The notes beneath the pieces are model-generated. The model made no database searches. It saw nothing but the letters and a program-made list of their open reading frames with translations, and was not told the origin of the DNA. From Taxawa tesnikishii (nom. ined.) (lineage: Eukaryota > Ascomycota > Dothideomycetes > Dothideales): a stretch of DNA of 64,000 bases. The stretch is taken from positions 494,688 through 558,687 of the forward strand of contig JAPDRO010000024.1 of assembly GCA_030247885.1 (NCBI GenBank), read 5' to 3'. Within the stretch, counting starts at the first letter, position 1. Each line of letters starts with the position of its first letter. Positions 32,801-44,364 of this stretch are shown piece by piece. The position numbers were made by a program, and so were the translations under genes.

Positions 32801-34408
32801 ACTAATCTTTGTTCTGGTTTAGTCACAACAGGGGTGGGAAAACTTGACGAAGACGGTCGCGGCGTAGTTGTCCTTCGACTGGCACACTCTTCCGTTCGGG
32901 AGTACCTGGTATCCGACAGGGTCGAATCCCAGTGGAGGCGCCACCTATCAGAAGTTTGCGCCAAGGTTACAAACGCAAGGCTGTGCCTTGCATACTGCTC
33001 CCAGCTACAACAAAACATCGGTGTGAAAACTCTCATGAGGGATTTTCCATTCGCGGAGTACGCAGCTGAACATTGGCTGAAACACGCCTCTCAAGTTGAG
33101 CATCACAACGAAGATTTACAGCTGGGCATCCAGGATTTCCTGTTGCACAATAGAGGCGCCCTCAGAAATTGGCGCTGCCTATACGATGTTCATCTACCGC
33201 AAAGGAAACCTAATGATGAAAGAATTGACGACATGCCTGAGCCACTTTACTTAGCCTCGATTGGCGGCCTGGCCTGTTCAGTGGATTTGCTGCTCCAGAA
33301 AGGTGCCGATGTTAACACACGATATAAAGGAAGGGGCTGGCCGAGTTTTCCAAACGCACTTTTCGCGGCTTCCAGTAAAGGCCATGAGAGGATTGTTAGG
33401 ATGTTGTTGGATAATGGCGCAAAGCTGAATACAGTATCAGGATGGTCCGAACTCGCCCACGCCATATCCGGCGGTAATATGGAGGTACTAAAGATGCTCT
33501 TGGAATCTGGGGCCGACGTCAACGCGCTCGATATGGAACTAGGAACGCCGTTGTATGCTGCCGTGAAGCAGGGCGATGAGGCTGCTACAAGGATGCTTCT
33601 GAACAATGGCGCTGACCCCAACCTGTGGGGACCGACCAGCCCAAGCCCTCTTTCAGTAGCTTGCAACTCAGGACAAGAGGCCGTCGTCCGAATGCTTCTC
33701 GACAACGGTGCCGATGTCAGAGGATCAGCCCTGGAACACATCATCGCAACCCCTAACTGTGGATACGATGCAATTGCTGGAGAAGACGAAAATACCCCAC
33801 TTCATCTCGCGGCAGGGAGCGGGCGCAGTGTAGCCGTGGAGCTGCTCCTGAAAGCTGACGCCAACATCGAAGCCAAGGATCGAGAAGGAAACACGGCAAT
33901 TCACGTCGCAGCAGAAAACGGGTCGCTCGAAGTTGTTGAGCTTCTTGTAAGAGCTGGATGCAGCGTCGACGCGCGGAACAAAAACTTCATGTCGCCACTA
34001 CACAAAGCATCATGGAAAGCTCATTCCAAATACGGGCGCTTTCGTTCCCTCAGAGTTGTTGAGCTGTTAGTACAGGCAGGCTCAAACACAAATGCGCGCG
34101 ATGGAAATGGTCAGACACCGCTGCACTGGGCAGCTCGGAATGGCTCAGCTGAGATTGTTGAGCTACTCATAGACGCAGGCTCCGATGTGGATGCTCGGGA
34201 CGGCTACCGCTCGACGCCACTGCATTATGCAGCAGAGAACGGTTATCTTGAAGTTGTTACGCTGCTAGTGCAGGAAGGCTCTAGCTTAGAGGTGCTCGAC
34301 ATGACTGGTCGAACACCTCTGGCATGCGCCAAAAGGAAGCATCATACTTCAATAGTTCAGTACATCGATAGTGCAGCGATCGTTGCGACTAATTCGGCTA
34401 GAAAATGA
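29851..34408 (+). CDS. NLR-type protein: unknown N-domain, PNP_UDP, NACHT, ankyrin repeats
   Basis: Exons 29851-30891, 30942-32458 and 32515-34408; introns of 50 and 56 nt. Domains in order: an unassigned helical region (about residues 1-220); a nucleoside phosphorylase-like domain ([63 protein letters not shown] in pieces); a NACHT NTPase with Walker A HGDPGCGKT and Walker B FFIILDGLDEY; a winged-helix-like stretch (DTLDESYSKILRSI...LVSDRV); then about eleven ankyrin repeats (from about 33,235 on). One base is needed in each of three homopolymers (30835-30839, 31144-31148, 31759-31762); with these the total is 1485 codons, exactly in phase. Fungal NLRs of this type control heterokaryon incompatibility or responses to non-self. 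The PNP domain suggests nucleoside or nucleotide sensing or cleavage (inference). Confidence 0.85.
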
Positions 34409-34863
34409 GCTCATTTCCAGGCCAACAATCAGACAGAAATGCTGGAAAGATTCACGGTCTCTCCATGTTGGATCCGAGAGCAATCGGCGAGAAGGGACAA
34501 GCACTCACCAAAGCTTGCAAGAATTGTTCTGTCAAAGATCGACGCACAACTCACTGCGCACATGACGACATGGTGTACGGCGATACAGCAATTGTTGTTT
34601 TTGGCTGAGTCGAAAACTGGAATGGAAAGTCGCGGTATCAATGCAGAGTAGCGGAGGACGACACTGAGCGTGTCGATATCAGGTGAACGCGTTGGACATA
34701 AACATGGCAGTTGGAGAAGTGATCGTGCTATACAGCATGCTTCGGGGACGGCTTTTTCAGGACCAATATACACGGTACTGCTGTGTGGTTTCCTGGTGAA
34801 ATTAAAGCGATGCTCGTCTCGAGGATTCTGATGCCGATATGCCTGATTGCGGTTATCTTGATA
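34409..34863. other. intergenic after the NLR
   Basis: About 455 bp. A short stretch near 34,820-34,870 reads GSDADMPDCGYLDI-like in one frame and vaguely resembles the last ankyrin repeats, but it is too short to call a repeat remnant. No gene. Confidence 0.4.
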
Positions 34864-35657
34864 TCACAACAAGCACGCAATATCGTGAATCCGTTCCCTC
34901 GTCCATCGCCACCTGCCATTGCCGCCCAAAATCGGTCCAAACGTGCGCATCCTCGCCCGGAGCAGATCGATCAACTGCACGCTGCAAAACGCCTCCCTCT
35001 CTCCTTCCGGTGCGCCATCCGCGCCCTCCACGCCCACCTCTTCCACCCTGAATCCCACTCTTCCATTATTCACCCACTCGAGTCTGAACGCCGCCCTCCC
35101 TCCTTCTCGCCACTTGCCGTCGATATTGACATATGACCCTCGTGTCCCAACGACCACAACGCGCCGTATCAGCGCCATCCGCTCTCCCGACACGGCCTCG
35201 ATCCACCGCGGTATCGTCTCGTAAGTCATCAATCTCTTCGTAACCGGATCCAACCGCCCACTCTCTCCTCCCACACGTCTCGTCTTGACCACCCAGTCGT
35301 TCTCCGCGTAGAAAACAGGCAACCCTTCCCGGCGCGCCCGCCGGCAGCTGCGGAGGAAGCCCGGCTCGCCATCCGCTCCGTTGTCGTGCGTCAGGTCTAG
35401 CGGTTCCGAACGCGTGTCTTTAGCTAGCGCAAAGAGAGGATCTGGTACAGGAGCTCGCCGGGTAGCTGGAACAAGGGCGACCGCGCCTGCGAGTTTATAG
35501 TGCCAGTGGTTGCGAGGATTGGAGTCGGGCTAGGATGTGAACAGACCGCGGCCGGCGCGACTGTGTGCGAGCTCGTCTTTGATCGCTTGGTGTGGCTGCT
35601 TCCCTCGTCACAAGACGAGCCCTGTCGTCTCCTGCTCTTGGCCTTTGTCGCAGACAT
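34864..35657 (-). CDS. small F-box-like fungal protein
   Basis: About 264 residues if one T is added in the T-run seen as AAA at 35431-35433 on the plus strand. The basic leader MSATKAKSRRRQG is followed by an F-box-like start, FQLPGELLYQILSFAL, then SCRRARREGLPVFYAENDWV, the pattern of the short fungal F-box/2EXR-type proteins in which a polar leader helix is followed by a FYAEN strand. The C-terminal half (AFRLEWVNNGRVGFRVEEV...) is beta-rich. Its partners are unknown. Such genes are very numerous in fungal accessory regions. Start at 35657 chosen because upstream frame is spacer-like. Confidence 0.55.
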
Positions 35658-35943
35658 GTCGCTCCTGCTGGTCCTCGATAGAAGAGTTACTCGCGTTACA
35701 AACTTGTGGAGGACTTGATTTCGGCGATAAGATTGGAGATAAGACATTTCTCAACGGGGTACAAGTCTGGTCAGCCTCCAAGTTGATTGTTGCAACATAC
35801 TATCTTCAGACACTTTCCTGAATGCATGCGTGACATTTTGCTTCAAGGAGTGAACATTCGGGCTGCATTGTCGGATCAGCTGGTGGACAGCTCCCCAGCC
35901 CAATGCCGTTTCGGGACGAGATCTATCCATCCATACACCCGTC

Positions 35944-36290
35944 TCACGCCGTTCCAAAATCATACAGGGGATACTCAATGAAGAAAGCCAGCTCCTTCTG
36001 GTATGCCGCAACCGGCGAAGCAGGGATCTTGTGCTCAGTAGCGCAACCTCTCCGAACCTTCTGTCCGTTGAACCTGTCCGCAATCCAATCCGGCCAATAC
36101 GTCTGCCTGGCAAACAGGACAGGCACATGGCTCACCCCTTCCCGTGTCGCGTAACCAATCTATGGCTTTGTGATTAGCGAGCTCGCTTTTGACATGAATC
36201 TTTTGTTATACTACATGACCAAGCCAAGGCGACATGCCGCTGATCCCGCTCCTTCCCAAGATCCACATCACACGAAATCCGGTATTCTTA
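35944..36290 (-). CDS. orphan gene fragment, 3' exons only
   Basis: A clean exon begins after an ATAG acceptor at 36160 (IGYATREGVSHVPVLFARQ...YWPDWIADRFNGQKVRRG) and ends LYDFGTA at 35944. Before it, a frame FRVMWILGRSGISGMSPWL runs to a GTATAA donor, in matching phase. This reads like real protein, with no match I can name. The 5' end is not resolved; an upstream G-run near 36,320 may be an indel site. Confidence 0.4.
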
Positions 36291-36686
36291 AGGCTACATA
36301 TAGGATCGAACCTATACCCTCAATATCCAGAGCTCAGAGACAGAAACAGTGGCCTCTGTACCACATATGTGGATGTCGGGGGCAAGAGGATAGGTCCGAA
36401 GGCGTGGCACTCTAGTGATGTGAGGCCAAAGAACGGAACTCGGCAGGACGAAAGAGCGGACAAGCGTGGTGATTGCAGCACGATCATGTAAATAGATACT
36501 GCGTTGCAGCTTGGGAAAAGACGCGAATCTGTATGTTTGAAAACTGGATAGCTCATGACGTCGTCGTAATACCTGAAGCCGTCCGGCAGGCAGTTGCTGC
36601 AGCAAAACGGTTGCTACTGGACAGGGAGACAGTCTTAGTCTAGCAGCAGGAGAGGTGGAATTTTGCAGGATACAACGACTGAGGGA

Positions 36687-38343
36687 TCAGAGGAAAAAGG
36701 ACGCTGCCGTGTCTTGCTCTTCGTCCATAGCGTCATCCACTGCTGCGTCCATATAATGCCAATCTTGCCAGAAATCATCAGAACTCAGGCTGGGCATTAT
36801 ACCACCATGGAAAAGAAAATCTTCCATTGCCTTATCGTGCTCAAGATTCAGGAACGGATCCTCCTCAAGGTTTCTTACACGCTTGCAACCGACTGAATCC
36901 TCGAAAAGGGCTTCGTCTCCTGGGTCTACCGTTTCATCCCGTAAGCCCTCCAGATAGATAGAGTCGGCAGCGGGAAGAATCTCCGGGAATTGTTGTATCA
37001 CAGCCGTCCATGTGCCCCCAGGAAGCAACTCGCAATCTTTCACTGCAAGCTCTTTCACAGTACCACCGACGGACTTCAGGAACGCGACCATGTTCTGCTT
37101 GGTGGTGGTGCAAGATATCGCCAGTGAATGCAATGACGGAAACTGTAGTGGCAGCAAGCGACCAAATAGGTCTTGAAGCTCAGGTGTCGCGCTTCCAGGG
37201 TGGAACATCATAGGATCTGTTACATATTCAGAGTCTTCCAACCTCAGATCCAGCGCAGTCAGGTTTTGGGCCCTGGACAATATTGCTCTCAAGTCTTCTG
37301 TGAGTTGAGCGATGTGCCAAAGCTTGGTGTTAGTGACCACTAGTTCGTCTTCCTCCACAGCCAGCTGATGGAGAGCTTTCAGTCCCAGTCGTTTGACGTG
37401 TTCGAAACCGTCAGAGGAAGACGGACGGACAGGTGCAACATCAGAGATGGACCCCATTACGGAGCCAAGGGAAGACAGAGACAGTGGTGGCTCATGGAAC
37501 AAAGACTGGCCTGCAGTACTCTTGATCAGAAGTCGATCTATGTGTTTGAGGGTGTTTTCTTCGAACGGTTCCCAATGGCATTTAGCAGACAGCGAAGCGC
37601 TTTGTTGTAGATCGGGTTCTCAAGTTCAGGTTTTCTTTCTTCAAGATCCCACTCATCGTCAGCTTCGGTCGAGTTGGCCATCATCCAATTATCCGGTCCA
37701 ACGAGGATCTTGCTGATAAGCTGTCGCCAAGGGGTTCGCGTGTTGTTGTCAGCGAAGGAGTAAGTCTCGATCTCGGCGCTACTAAGATTAGGTAGTTTTG
37801 AGAAAGCCTCCTGAACAACAGATCGGCTCGTTCGTCCCAGTCGTGCTGCTCTTTCGAGTATCTGTTATAGGCCTCGTAGGACGAGCTCAACTCGGCAGCA
37901 GTTAGAGCATGAAATGGAAGGGCTTTGTACTGTTCCTGAGCCTCTGCTCTTAAATGATGACGCGTAGTTGCACGTTCGTAAGAATACGGATGGCATTGAT
38001 CAGGTCTTCCGCCTGGCCGGTGCTGTCGTTCGTAGTTTTCCAAGTAACGGGAGAATGGTGGACGAAGGTCAATTATTTCTTCCCAAGCAGCTTCTGACGG
38101 AAATTGGGGCAAGATGTCTCCATGGATGATGAAGTTCTTGACGTGCTTCGCGACATGCGGGGTGTTTGCCAATTCGTCGAATTTACGCAAATCCGTCAGA
38201 AAGAAGCCCATGATATGCTCCGCAAACAACCTGTGGGTGGTGGCAGGCTCGAAGCTCTTGCAGGAAGCCCGCAAGCTTCCCCAGTCCTCAAACTTGCAAT
38301 GATCACAAATTAGTTCCAGCAGTTCGACTGGAAGGCGATCCAT
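36687..38343 (-). CDS. F-box protein, two frame breaks
   Basis: Starts MDRLPVELLELICDHCKFEDWGSLRASCKSF, a textbook F-box, with the Leu-rich helix and the LRASC strand. The remainder alternates helices and short beta strands (LPNLSSAEIETYSFADNNTRTPW, FPSLHSLAISC, SVGGTVKELAVKDC) and looks like a leucine-rich-repeat-type substrate domain. Two single-base additions, in the T-run at 37796-37799 and the C-run at 37571-37573, join three frames into one 552-residue protein. Without them it would appear as two proteins of 224 and 271 residues. It would act with Skp1 and Cul1 in substrate ubiquitination. The C-terminus is acidic (DDAMDEEQD). Confidence 0.7.
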
Positions 38344-39411
38344 CTTGGTGATCAATCAAAGCATGGATCCAAAGCAAATCGTGGTTGACAAAGAATGGTC
38401 AAGTTTCAAGACGAGAGAAAGCGTCACTCGACAAGCGCCAAGAGATTTCCAGATCGCGACATCACGTGGAGCATTTAAAAACTACTTTGTGTTTGTCAAT
38501 CCATATGGGGGCGATGTTCTATCAAATGAGTATGCTGTGATTAATGTCCGCTGACCAAACTGAAAGTTAAGCCGGTAAGGCACTATTGTATCGCTTCGAT
38601 ACAGAACCGCCCAAATAATCACGCAAGCCGGGCCGAAGACGTAGTCGATGTGGCGGAAGAAGATGCTTGGCTGAATTGCATGGGAGGTGACGAAACGGAT
38701 TCACTAACGGAAGAGCGAAAGTGCGATGCTGTAGAACGAGCTTCGACTTATACATGCCAGACTTACATAGAACGCTCGATGCCAACATGGCTCCCTAGGT
38801 ACTGCCTCAAGACCCATCGCACGTTGCAGGCTGACCCACCAGATTGTTAATAAACACGTAGGCGTATGAGGTGTTGCACTTCCACGACGATGGTGCTCGT
38901 CCCTCAGTATTCCAAGACGTGCCACAGTTTGTTTCCCTCAGTGCGACACCTACTATGGCTCTGTCAGCTGCACGTAAGCACGAGCAAGGCTCGATCAGGA
39001 TCGAGTTCAGTGGATGTCTTTTCTTTTGTGGCGGTTGATTTAATCGCACATGCAGTCCTAACAAGCTTGCTCGATGAAGTTAGCCGGAGCCTATTCCATC
39101 GAAATCGGGAAAACGATGTACTCGAAATGACTGTCTTCAATTCAGCTCTAAACTTCCTGATTTAGCAAGCAGTGGATCACTCAATGGAAAATGGTCGGCC
39201 AGATCTGAACTACTTGTCCAAACCCGCACAGCGAATGAAAACCGCTCACATAGCATAGCGTTCCTCGACCTCATTCAACGAATAACGGGGATTGATTGTT
39301 GTACACTGCAATGACTATATACCCGCTGAACCGTGGGACGCGCGCCTATAGCATTCCTGAAGAGCCGAGTGACAAAACCCAAGACATAAAGCAGTTGCGA
39401 TAATTCAGCGC
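38344..39411. other. intergenic, right border of the accessory island
   Basis: About 1.07 kb upstream of the F-box gene. Short motif-free frames only; nothing supportable. Confidence 0.5.
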
Positions 39412-40131
39412 TTACTTCTTTGGTGGGTATCTCTGGAAGAAGTACCTGAAACTTTAATCAGCTGGATGATACACCGCGTCTGACGAGCGGGAATTCACTC
39501 ACTGGCTAACGTAGTAGTCGCCCATGGCGAAGAGACCAACAACACCCGCCCAAGCACCCGCAACCTTCCAGGTGAGCTCGCCTGCGGTGTACTTCCTGTA
39601 CGCACCAAAGCCCAGCAGACCGCCAAGTGCTGCAAGGGTCACGGCGTTTCCGAGAACGACTGGGTTGTCGCTGTTCTTCTTTGCCTTGTCGGCAGCCTTG
39701 GAGGCCTTTTCCTTTGCTTGCTCCTTCTTGATGCCAGCCTGCTTCTTGGCCTGCTCCTTGGCCTGCTCTGCCTTCTCTTGGGCTTCCTGTTCAAGGCGCT
39801 CCCGTTCTGCCTGGGTGTCGGTCTTCACTTCCTGGGATTCGTAGTCTGAGGGCACAGAGGAGATGTGAGGACTGTCGACATCAATAAGAGAGGAGACGCT
39901 AGCATCTTCGTGCGAGATCTCTGGAACGGCCGGTGCGCGTCTGCATATGGTGGTTAGATGGGGTTCGTCGTGTTGTTGTTATCTTGCATCTGTAGGCCGT
40001 GACGCAAGCTTCGTGGTGCGGACTTACTTCTGTATGATGCGTTAGCATTTAGCAGTCAATTTCGATAGGTGGGATTTTACCTCCTCATCTGACTGCTGTG
40101 GTCCACTAGCTGCGACCGCGGCGTACGACAT
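39412..40131 (-). CDS. mitochondrial outer-membrane OM14-like protein
   Basis: Model: exon 1 40131-40081 (MSYAAVAASGPQQSDEE), a 2-nt microexon 40029-40028 (AA), exon 3 39940-39503, exon 4 39445-39412. Total 525 nt, 174 residues. The middle is an Ala/Lys/Glu-rich coiled helix (EQAKKQAGIKKEQAKEKASK); the C-terminal part has two hydrophobic segments (VTLAALGGLLGFGAYR and AGAWAGVVGLFAMGDYYV) and ends RYPPKK. This matches the small fungal OM14 C-terminal-domain proteins, which sit in the mitochondrial outer membrane and have been linked to ribosome docking. The microexon is flanked by two good introns (51 and 87 nt). I start at 40131 rather than an ATG 105 nt upstream because the MSYAA start is typical. 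Confidence 0.65.
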
Positions 40132-40591
40132 TGTATGAGGTTCGGGGGTTGCAGGAGCTTCGGTAGTGGTGGTGCTTGTAGCTTCGCTTTCGCTGTTAGG
40201 TCGACTTAAGAATTCGAGGTTTGCGCTGTCGGCCACTTCAGGAATAACGTCAATGACAGTTCGCAGCAGGTGATTGAGAACGGTGGAGATACTTGGAAGA
40301 TAGGAGGGAGCTTGTTATTCGTCGTGTGACAGGGAGTCGGCGCACATCACATGTCTGCTGCACGAAAGCTGCCCTGGTCCGGAATATTCCGCGAAGCTCA
40401 GATGAAGCACGTACGTCATTGGCTCTTCGGCTCGCTTTCGCTTTCATTCCGTTTCGCTCCTGCCGAGTTCGTATTTACAGAATCAGATCTATGCAAGTCT
40501 ACAATGCCTCACGACAACAAACCAAAAGCTCCACCAACGCCGCGCCAATGGAGTGCATAATTATTACCCCGTACAGCGACCAAAAATATCC

Positions 40592-42102
40592 TTACGAAGC
40601 CCGCATCTCCTGCTGCCCATCGGTACCCTCAACGTGCTCGTGCGACTTGAACACAGCGGTCATTGCCTCTTCCAAGATAGCCATGCCCTTCTCGATCTCC
40701 GCCTCTGTGATGATGAGAGGTGGCACGAATCTCAATGTATTCGTACCACAGGTGATAATGAGCAGTCCCCTTCCCTAGCCGCGGTAACGACGGGTGTCGG
40801 GTCCTGAGACAGCTGCATGCCGAGGATGAGACCACGGCCACGGATCTCCTTGACAACGTCCGGGAGTTGTTGCTGCAAGCGCTCAAAGTGTCGACGGAAG
40901 ACCTTCTCCTTCTCCAGCACGCTTTCCTGCAGTGCTGGCTGCGACAGACGAGAGACGATGTAGTGTGCCAACCTGGATCCAAGCGGGTTGCCTCCGAATG
41001 TAGTTCCGTGATCGCCGGTTACGATCTTGCTGGACACTTCGTCAGTGACAATAGTTGCGCCGATAGGGAAGCCATTGCCCAAAGCCTTGGCCGTGGTAAG
41101 TATGTCCGGGTGAGCCTCCTTAGGCAGGCTGCCGTGTGCCCAGAGAGTGCCGGTGCGCGATAGACCGCACTGGATCTCGTCGTAGATCAACACGGCCCCG
41201 ACCTCATTGCAGCGACGCCGTAGAGCAACGAGGAACTCATCCGTAGCTACGTTGACACCGCCCTCTCCCTGGATTGGCTCGACGATCACACCGCATGTCT
41301 TCTCCGTCACCAGGTCCTTGAGCGCATCGATGTCGTTATAAGTCCCGTATCTAAAGCCTGGTACCATAGGGCCGAACGGCTTCTGGTATTTCGGGTTTGG
41401 TGTTGCGGACAAAGATCCCATAGTGCGACCGTGAAAGGAGTTGTGGAAAGAGACAATCTCGTGCTTTGCGCCAGACTCGTCGGTCGTCTTGCCGCACTTC
41501 CGCGCAAATTTGATGGCTGCCTCATTGGCCTCAGATCCCGAATTACAGATAAAAGCCTTTCCAGCATCTTTCATAGCGCCCGACTCACGAGTCTTCTCCA
41601 CCAGCAACTTGGAAGAGAGCCAGTCCAAGGGTTGTGGTACAAGTTCGATGTGTGAACCAGCGTTTGTGCCTGCTGCGCGATCAACTTTGACATTTCCGGG
41701 TCGCAGTGTCCGAGCGCATTGACTGCGATGCCTGCAGTAAAATCAAGGTATTGCCTGTTTTCGACATCGAACAGATAGCACCCTTCCCCTTGCTGAAACA
41801 TGGGTGGTGGGCGCACGTAGGTAGGGACCATGTATGGTGTTTGCGAGTTCACCAGACGGGCGGTTTGGGAGTCTGAGGGAGGATCTGCGTTGGGAAGGGA
41901 TGCTTCTTTCTGCGACTGTCGTAAGTATGTCATAAGGGAGAAACATGGTCTTGCTCCGGACCTGAATGGCTTCCTGTAGAGCTTTTGGTAGGTTTGATCC
42001 TGCTGCCGGAGTCGCATAGTTGCGCCGGGTGGATCGGACAACCAACCGCCTAGGCACGCCCACAGAAGCGCCAATGCGCCGAGTAGCAGCCTGGAAAGAC
42101 AT
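40592..42102 (-). CDS. ARG8: acetylornithine aminotransferase, mitochondrial (Arg8)
   Basis: Exon 1 (42102-41962) encodes a basic mitochondrial presequence (MSFQAATRRIGASVGVPRRL) and a 52-nt intron follows. Exon 2 holds the class III aminotransferase fold: GCYLFDVENRQYLDFTAG, NPLDWLSSKLLVEKT, CNSGSEANEAAIKFARK, HGRTMGSLSATP, VEPIQGEGG, the PLP lysine in LTTAKALGNGFPIGA, and HGTTFGGNPL. Two one-base additions are needed, in the runs at 41629-41631 and 40767-40770; the second restores the conserved GLLIITCGTNTLRFVPPL end, and the model is then 486 residues in phase. It converts N-acetylglutamate semialdehyde to N-acetylornithine in arginine synthesis. Stop at 40592. Confidence 0.92.
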
Positions 42103-42821
42103 CGTGTTCGAAGGACAACAGGAGGTGCACGTTCACGGATGAGTGGGATGGAGTTGAAACGAGCTGCTCTCCGGACCGTTAGCGATTTTTCTTACGTGAC
42201 TCTTATCCACAAGCTTCGACCTATCGATTGCATGACTCGCAACAGCCGGGAGGCACATTATGGCCGCCACGTGCCTTGAAAGGCATCCACCGTGATCCAT
42301 CACCATGCGGACATGGCCATATCCTTCTTTACAACCACAACTCAGATTTGAATACTGGACGCATATCGGACGGCGGAACAGATATTCTGCTCCGTTGGGT
42401 GGCGCTTGCGGAGCACGCCCCATAAACACCGCCACCAGGTATGCTGTCAGCCAAAACTGATCATTCAGCACTCCATGCCTTCGCATCGACGTGACTGCTC
42501 CAGGCTCAATGTTCCGCTCCTTCAGATGGGCGAGGTTCATGCTACGGTAATTCACAGTCTCGGTCGGTCTCATATTCCAGCAGTGGGCGTTGCAAATCTA
42601 GCGCCGGCGAACCATATGAATCTGAAATGGTTTCGAGCCTGCTTTCATTAGTGATCGATAGACGAAGCATTGAGCTAGTAGGTACACAGCAGCGTCTTAT
42701 CCGAGATACAACCGGGTACAATGCGAATACAGATACGACCGAGTGCATACAATCGCGGGACGCGCTCGATCCGCGGGATGTTACTGACGACGTACACACC
42801 TGCGGAGCTGTCCCAGCATAT
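42103..42821. other. intergenic, Arg8 promoter
   Basis: About 720 bp between the ARG8 start and the stop of the transporter gene, both on the minus strand. A 146-codon minus-strand frame at 42133-42573 lacks motifs or splice support. Confidence 0.5.
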
Positions 42822-43887
42822 TCAATTCCCGTCCAGCCTCAGCGCACCCCATCCATCACTGCCGCCCTCTCCTGCTTTCTCGTCGCCGCAGACGATATAA
42901 ACCCACCAGAGGTACAGGCCCATAAAGAGCGCTCCTCCGACGGTGTTCCCAAGCGTGATGGGCAACAGGCACTTCCAGAAGAAAGCGCCTATGCTTAGCG
43001 GAGCCCCCAACATCATACCGACGGATCCGAGATACATGTACTCGACCGTGTGCGGACATTTGGCGGTCGTGGAGATGAAGAACGGGAGATGAAGGCCCAG
43101 GGCTTTGGAGATGCCGTCGTGGTTCTGGGTGCCGAGGAACATTGCCAGGGTTACCTGAGGAAGGGAAAGGAAGCAGTTAGCCGAGTGATCCCAGCAGCGA
43201 AGAGAGTTGGGATGTGGATTTTCTCGTTGGCATTCCACGCATTCCACCAGGGATGAAGCTCTGCATTCTTACCAGATATCCGCACATGATGGCGCGGAGG
43301 AATATGACACGCCACTCCTTCTCCACGATATCCGAGGTGATCATTTCCGTGGTGCCGGATTTGAAGGGTTCTTCGGACAAGATGCCCGTCAGATACGTGA
43401 AGACGCCGGCGAAGAAGACGGCGCCGATCAGGTTGCTGACCCATGAGACGACGAAGCCCTGTAGGTACATCCTCACGTTTCCCTTTCTCTCCAACGCGGT
43501 CATGGTAAACCTAACCCGAGTATTCATTCAACACACGCTCTTGTCACTTCCGTCCCGCCCTTTGTCCTTATCCAGCTGTTTTGAGGGGATTAGCACGCAC
43601 CACATGGGATAGCCCGTAAACAGCTCAGCGCCCACAAAATACACGAGCACCAGCCCCAAGGGAAAGGCAAGACCCTGCAAAACTTGGGCGAGGCCCGGGT
43701 TGGATTGTGTTAGGGATGGTGATCCTGTTTCGAGGATGAGCGAGAGCAGACCACCTGCGGAAAGGAGGAGAGCGCCATAGATGTTTTTGAGGAAGGTAAG
43801 TTGGAGAGACTCGAAGAGGTGGTGTTGGCCCGTTTCGAGCGTGTCTTCAGCCGCCTTTTGCGGCGGTAGAGCGCCGGAGGAGGACAT
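42822..43887 (-). CDS. formate/nitrite transporter (FNT) family channel
   Basis: Exons 43887-43601, 43510-43273 and 43154-42822 give 285 residues. FNT features: a polar N-terminus (MSSSGALPPQKAAEDTLETG), about six membrane segments, FTGYPM|WFTMTALERKGNVRMYLQGF spanning the first intron (in pieces), VVSWVSNLIGAVFFAGVF, GTQNHDGISKALGLHL, and the C-terminal helix pair LLPITLGNTVGGALFMGLYLWWVYI. The NTVGGALF and VSNLIGA loops correspond to the two pore-loop repeats of FNT proteins. In fungi the family contains nitrite and formate/short-acid carriers. Substrate is not resolvable. Intron phases agree fully, and the gene is intact. Confidence 0.88.
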
Positions 43888-44364
43888 TGGTATCAATTGG
43901 GGTAGGTTCTAAAGATGGGAGAGACATTGTGAGAGGGTCGGCGATGCATAGACGTATATATTCGTGTAACTGAGTTTCAAGGGTTCTAGTCTAATGGAGA
44001 GATGACGCAGTTGAAGAGGGTAACTGTTGCGGAGGTTCGGAAGCAGAAGCCGTACTAACTGCATACGGGAAGTGCATTTTAGGTGAACGACCCGCGAGAT
44101 ATCCTCGACACCATTGTCATATGTAGCAGTACAGTCGTCCAGCGTGTGTTTACACATGGATTCCGGACTACTGCCATCTTCAGTGTTATACGCATACGTA
44201 CATCAATGCCTCTCCCGATGGTAGAGTGGAAATCTCGGTTGTTGGCTCGAGTCGGGGCGAAAGATCTTTCCCGAGTGACAGAAGGCCTGACCATCCAGCC
44301 CATCCAGGATTCCACCTCTCCTTCAAAGAATCCGTTCACTTTCACGTATGGGCAACCTTCCCAG
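43888..44364. other. divergent intergenic region, FNT / GEP3
   Basis: About 480 bp between the start codons of two head-to-head genes. No binding site is assigned. Confidence 0.5.

Noticed and set aside
29851-34408. NLR as a pseudogene
   Set aside because: All three breaks are one missing base in homopolymers, same as in housekeeping genes nearby, and the corrected length is exactly in phase.
42133-42573. 146-codon minus-strand frame upstream of Arg8
   Set aside because: No motif, no splice signals, low-complexity-free but random-like composition; it lies in the Arg8 promoter.
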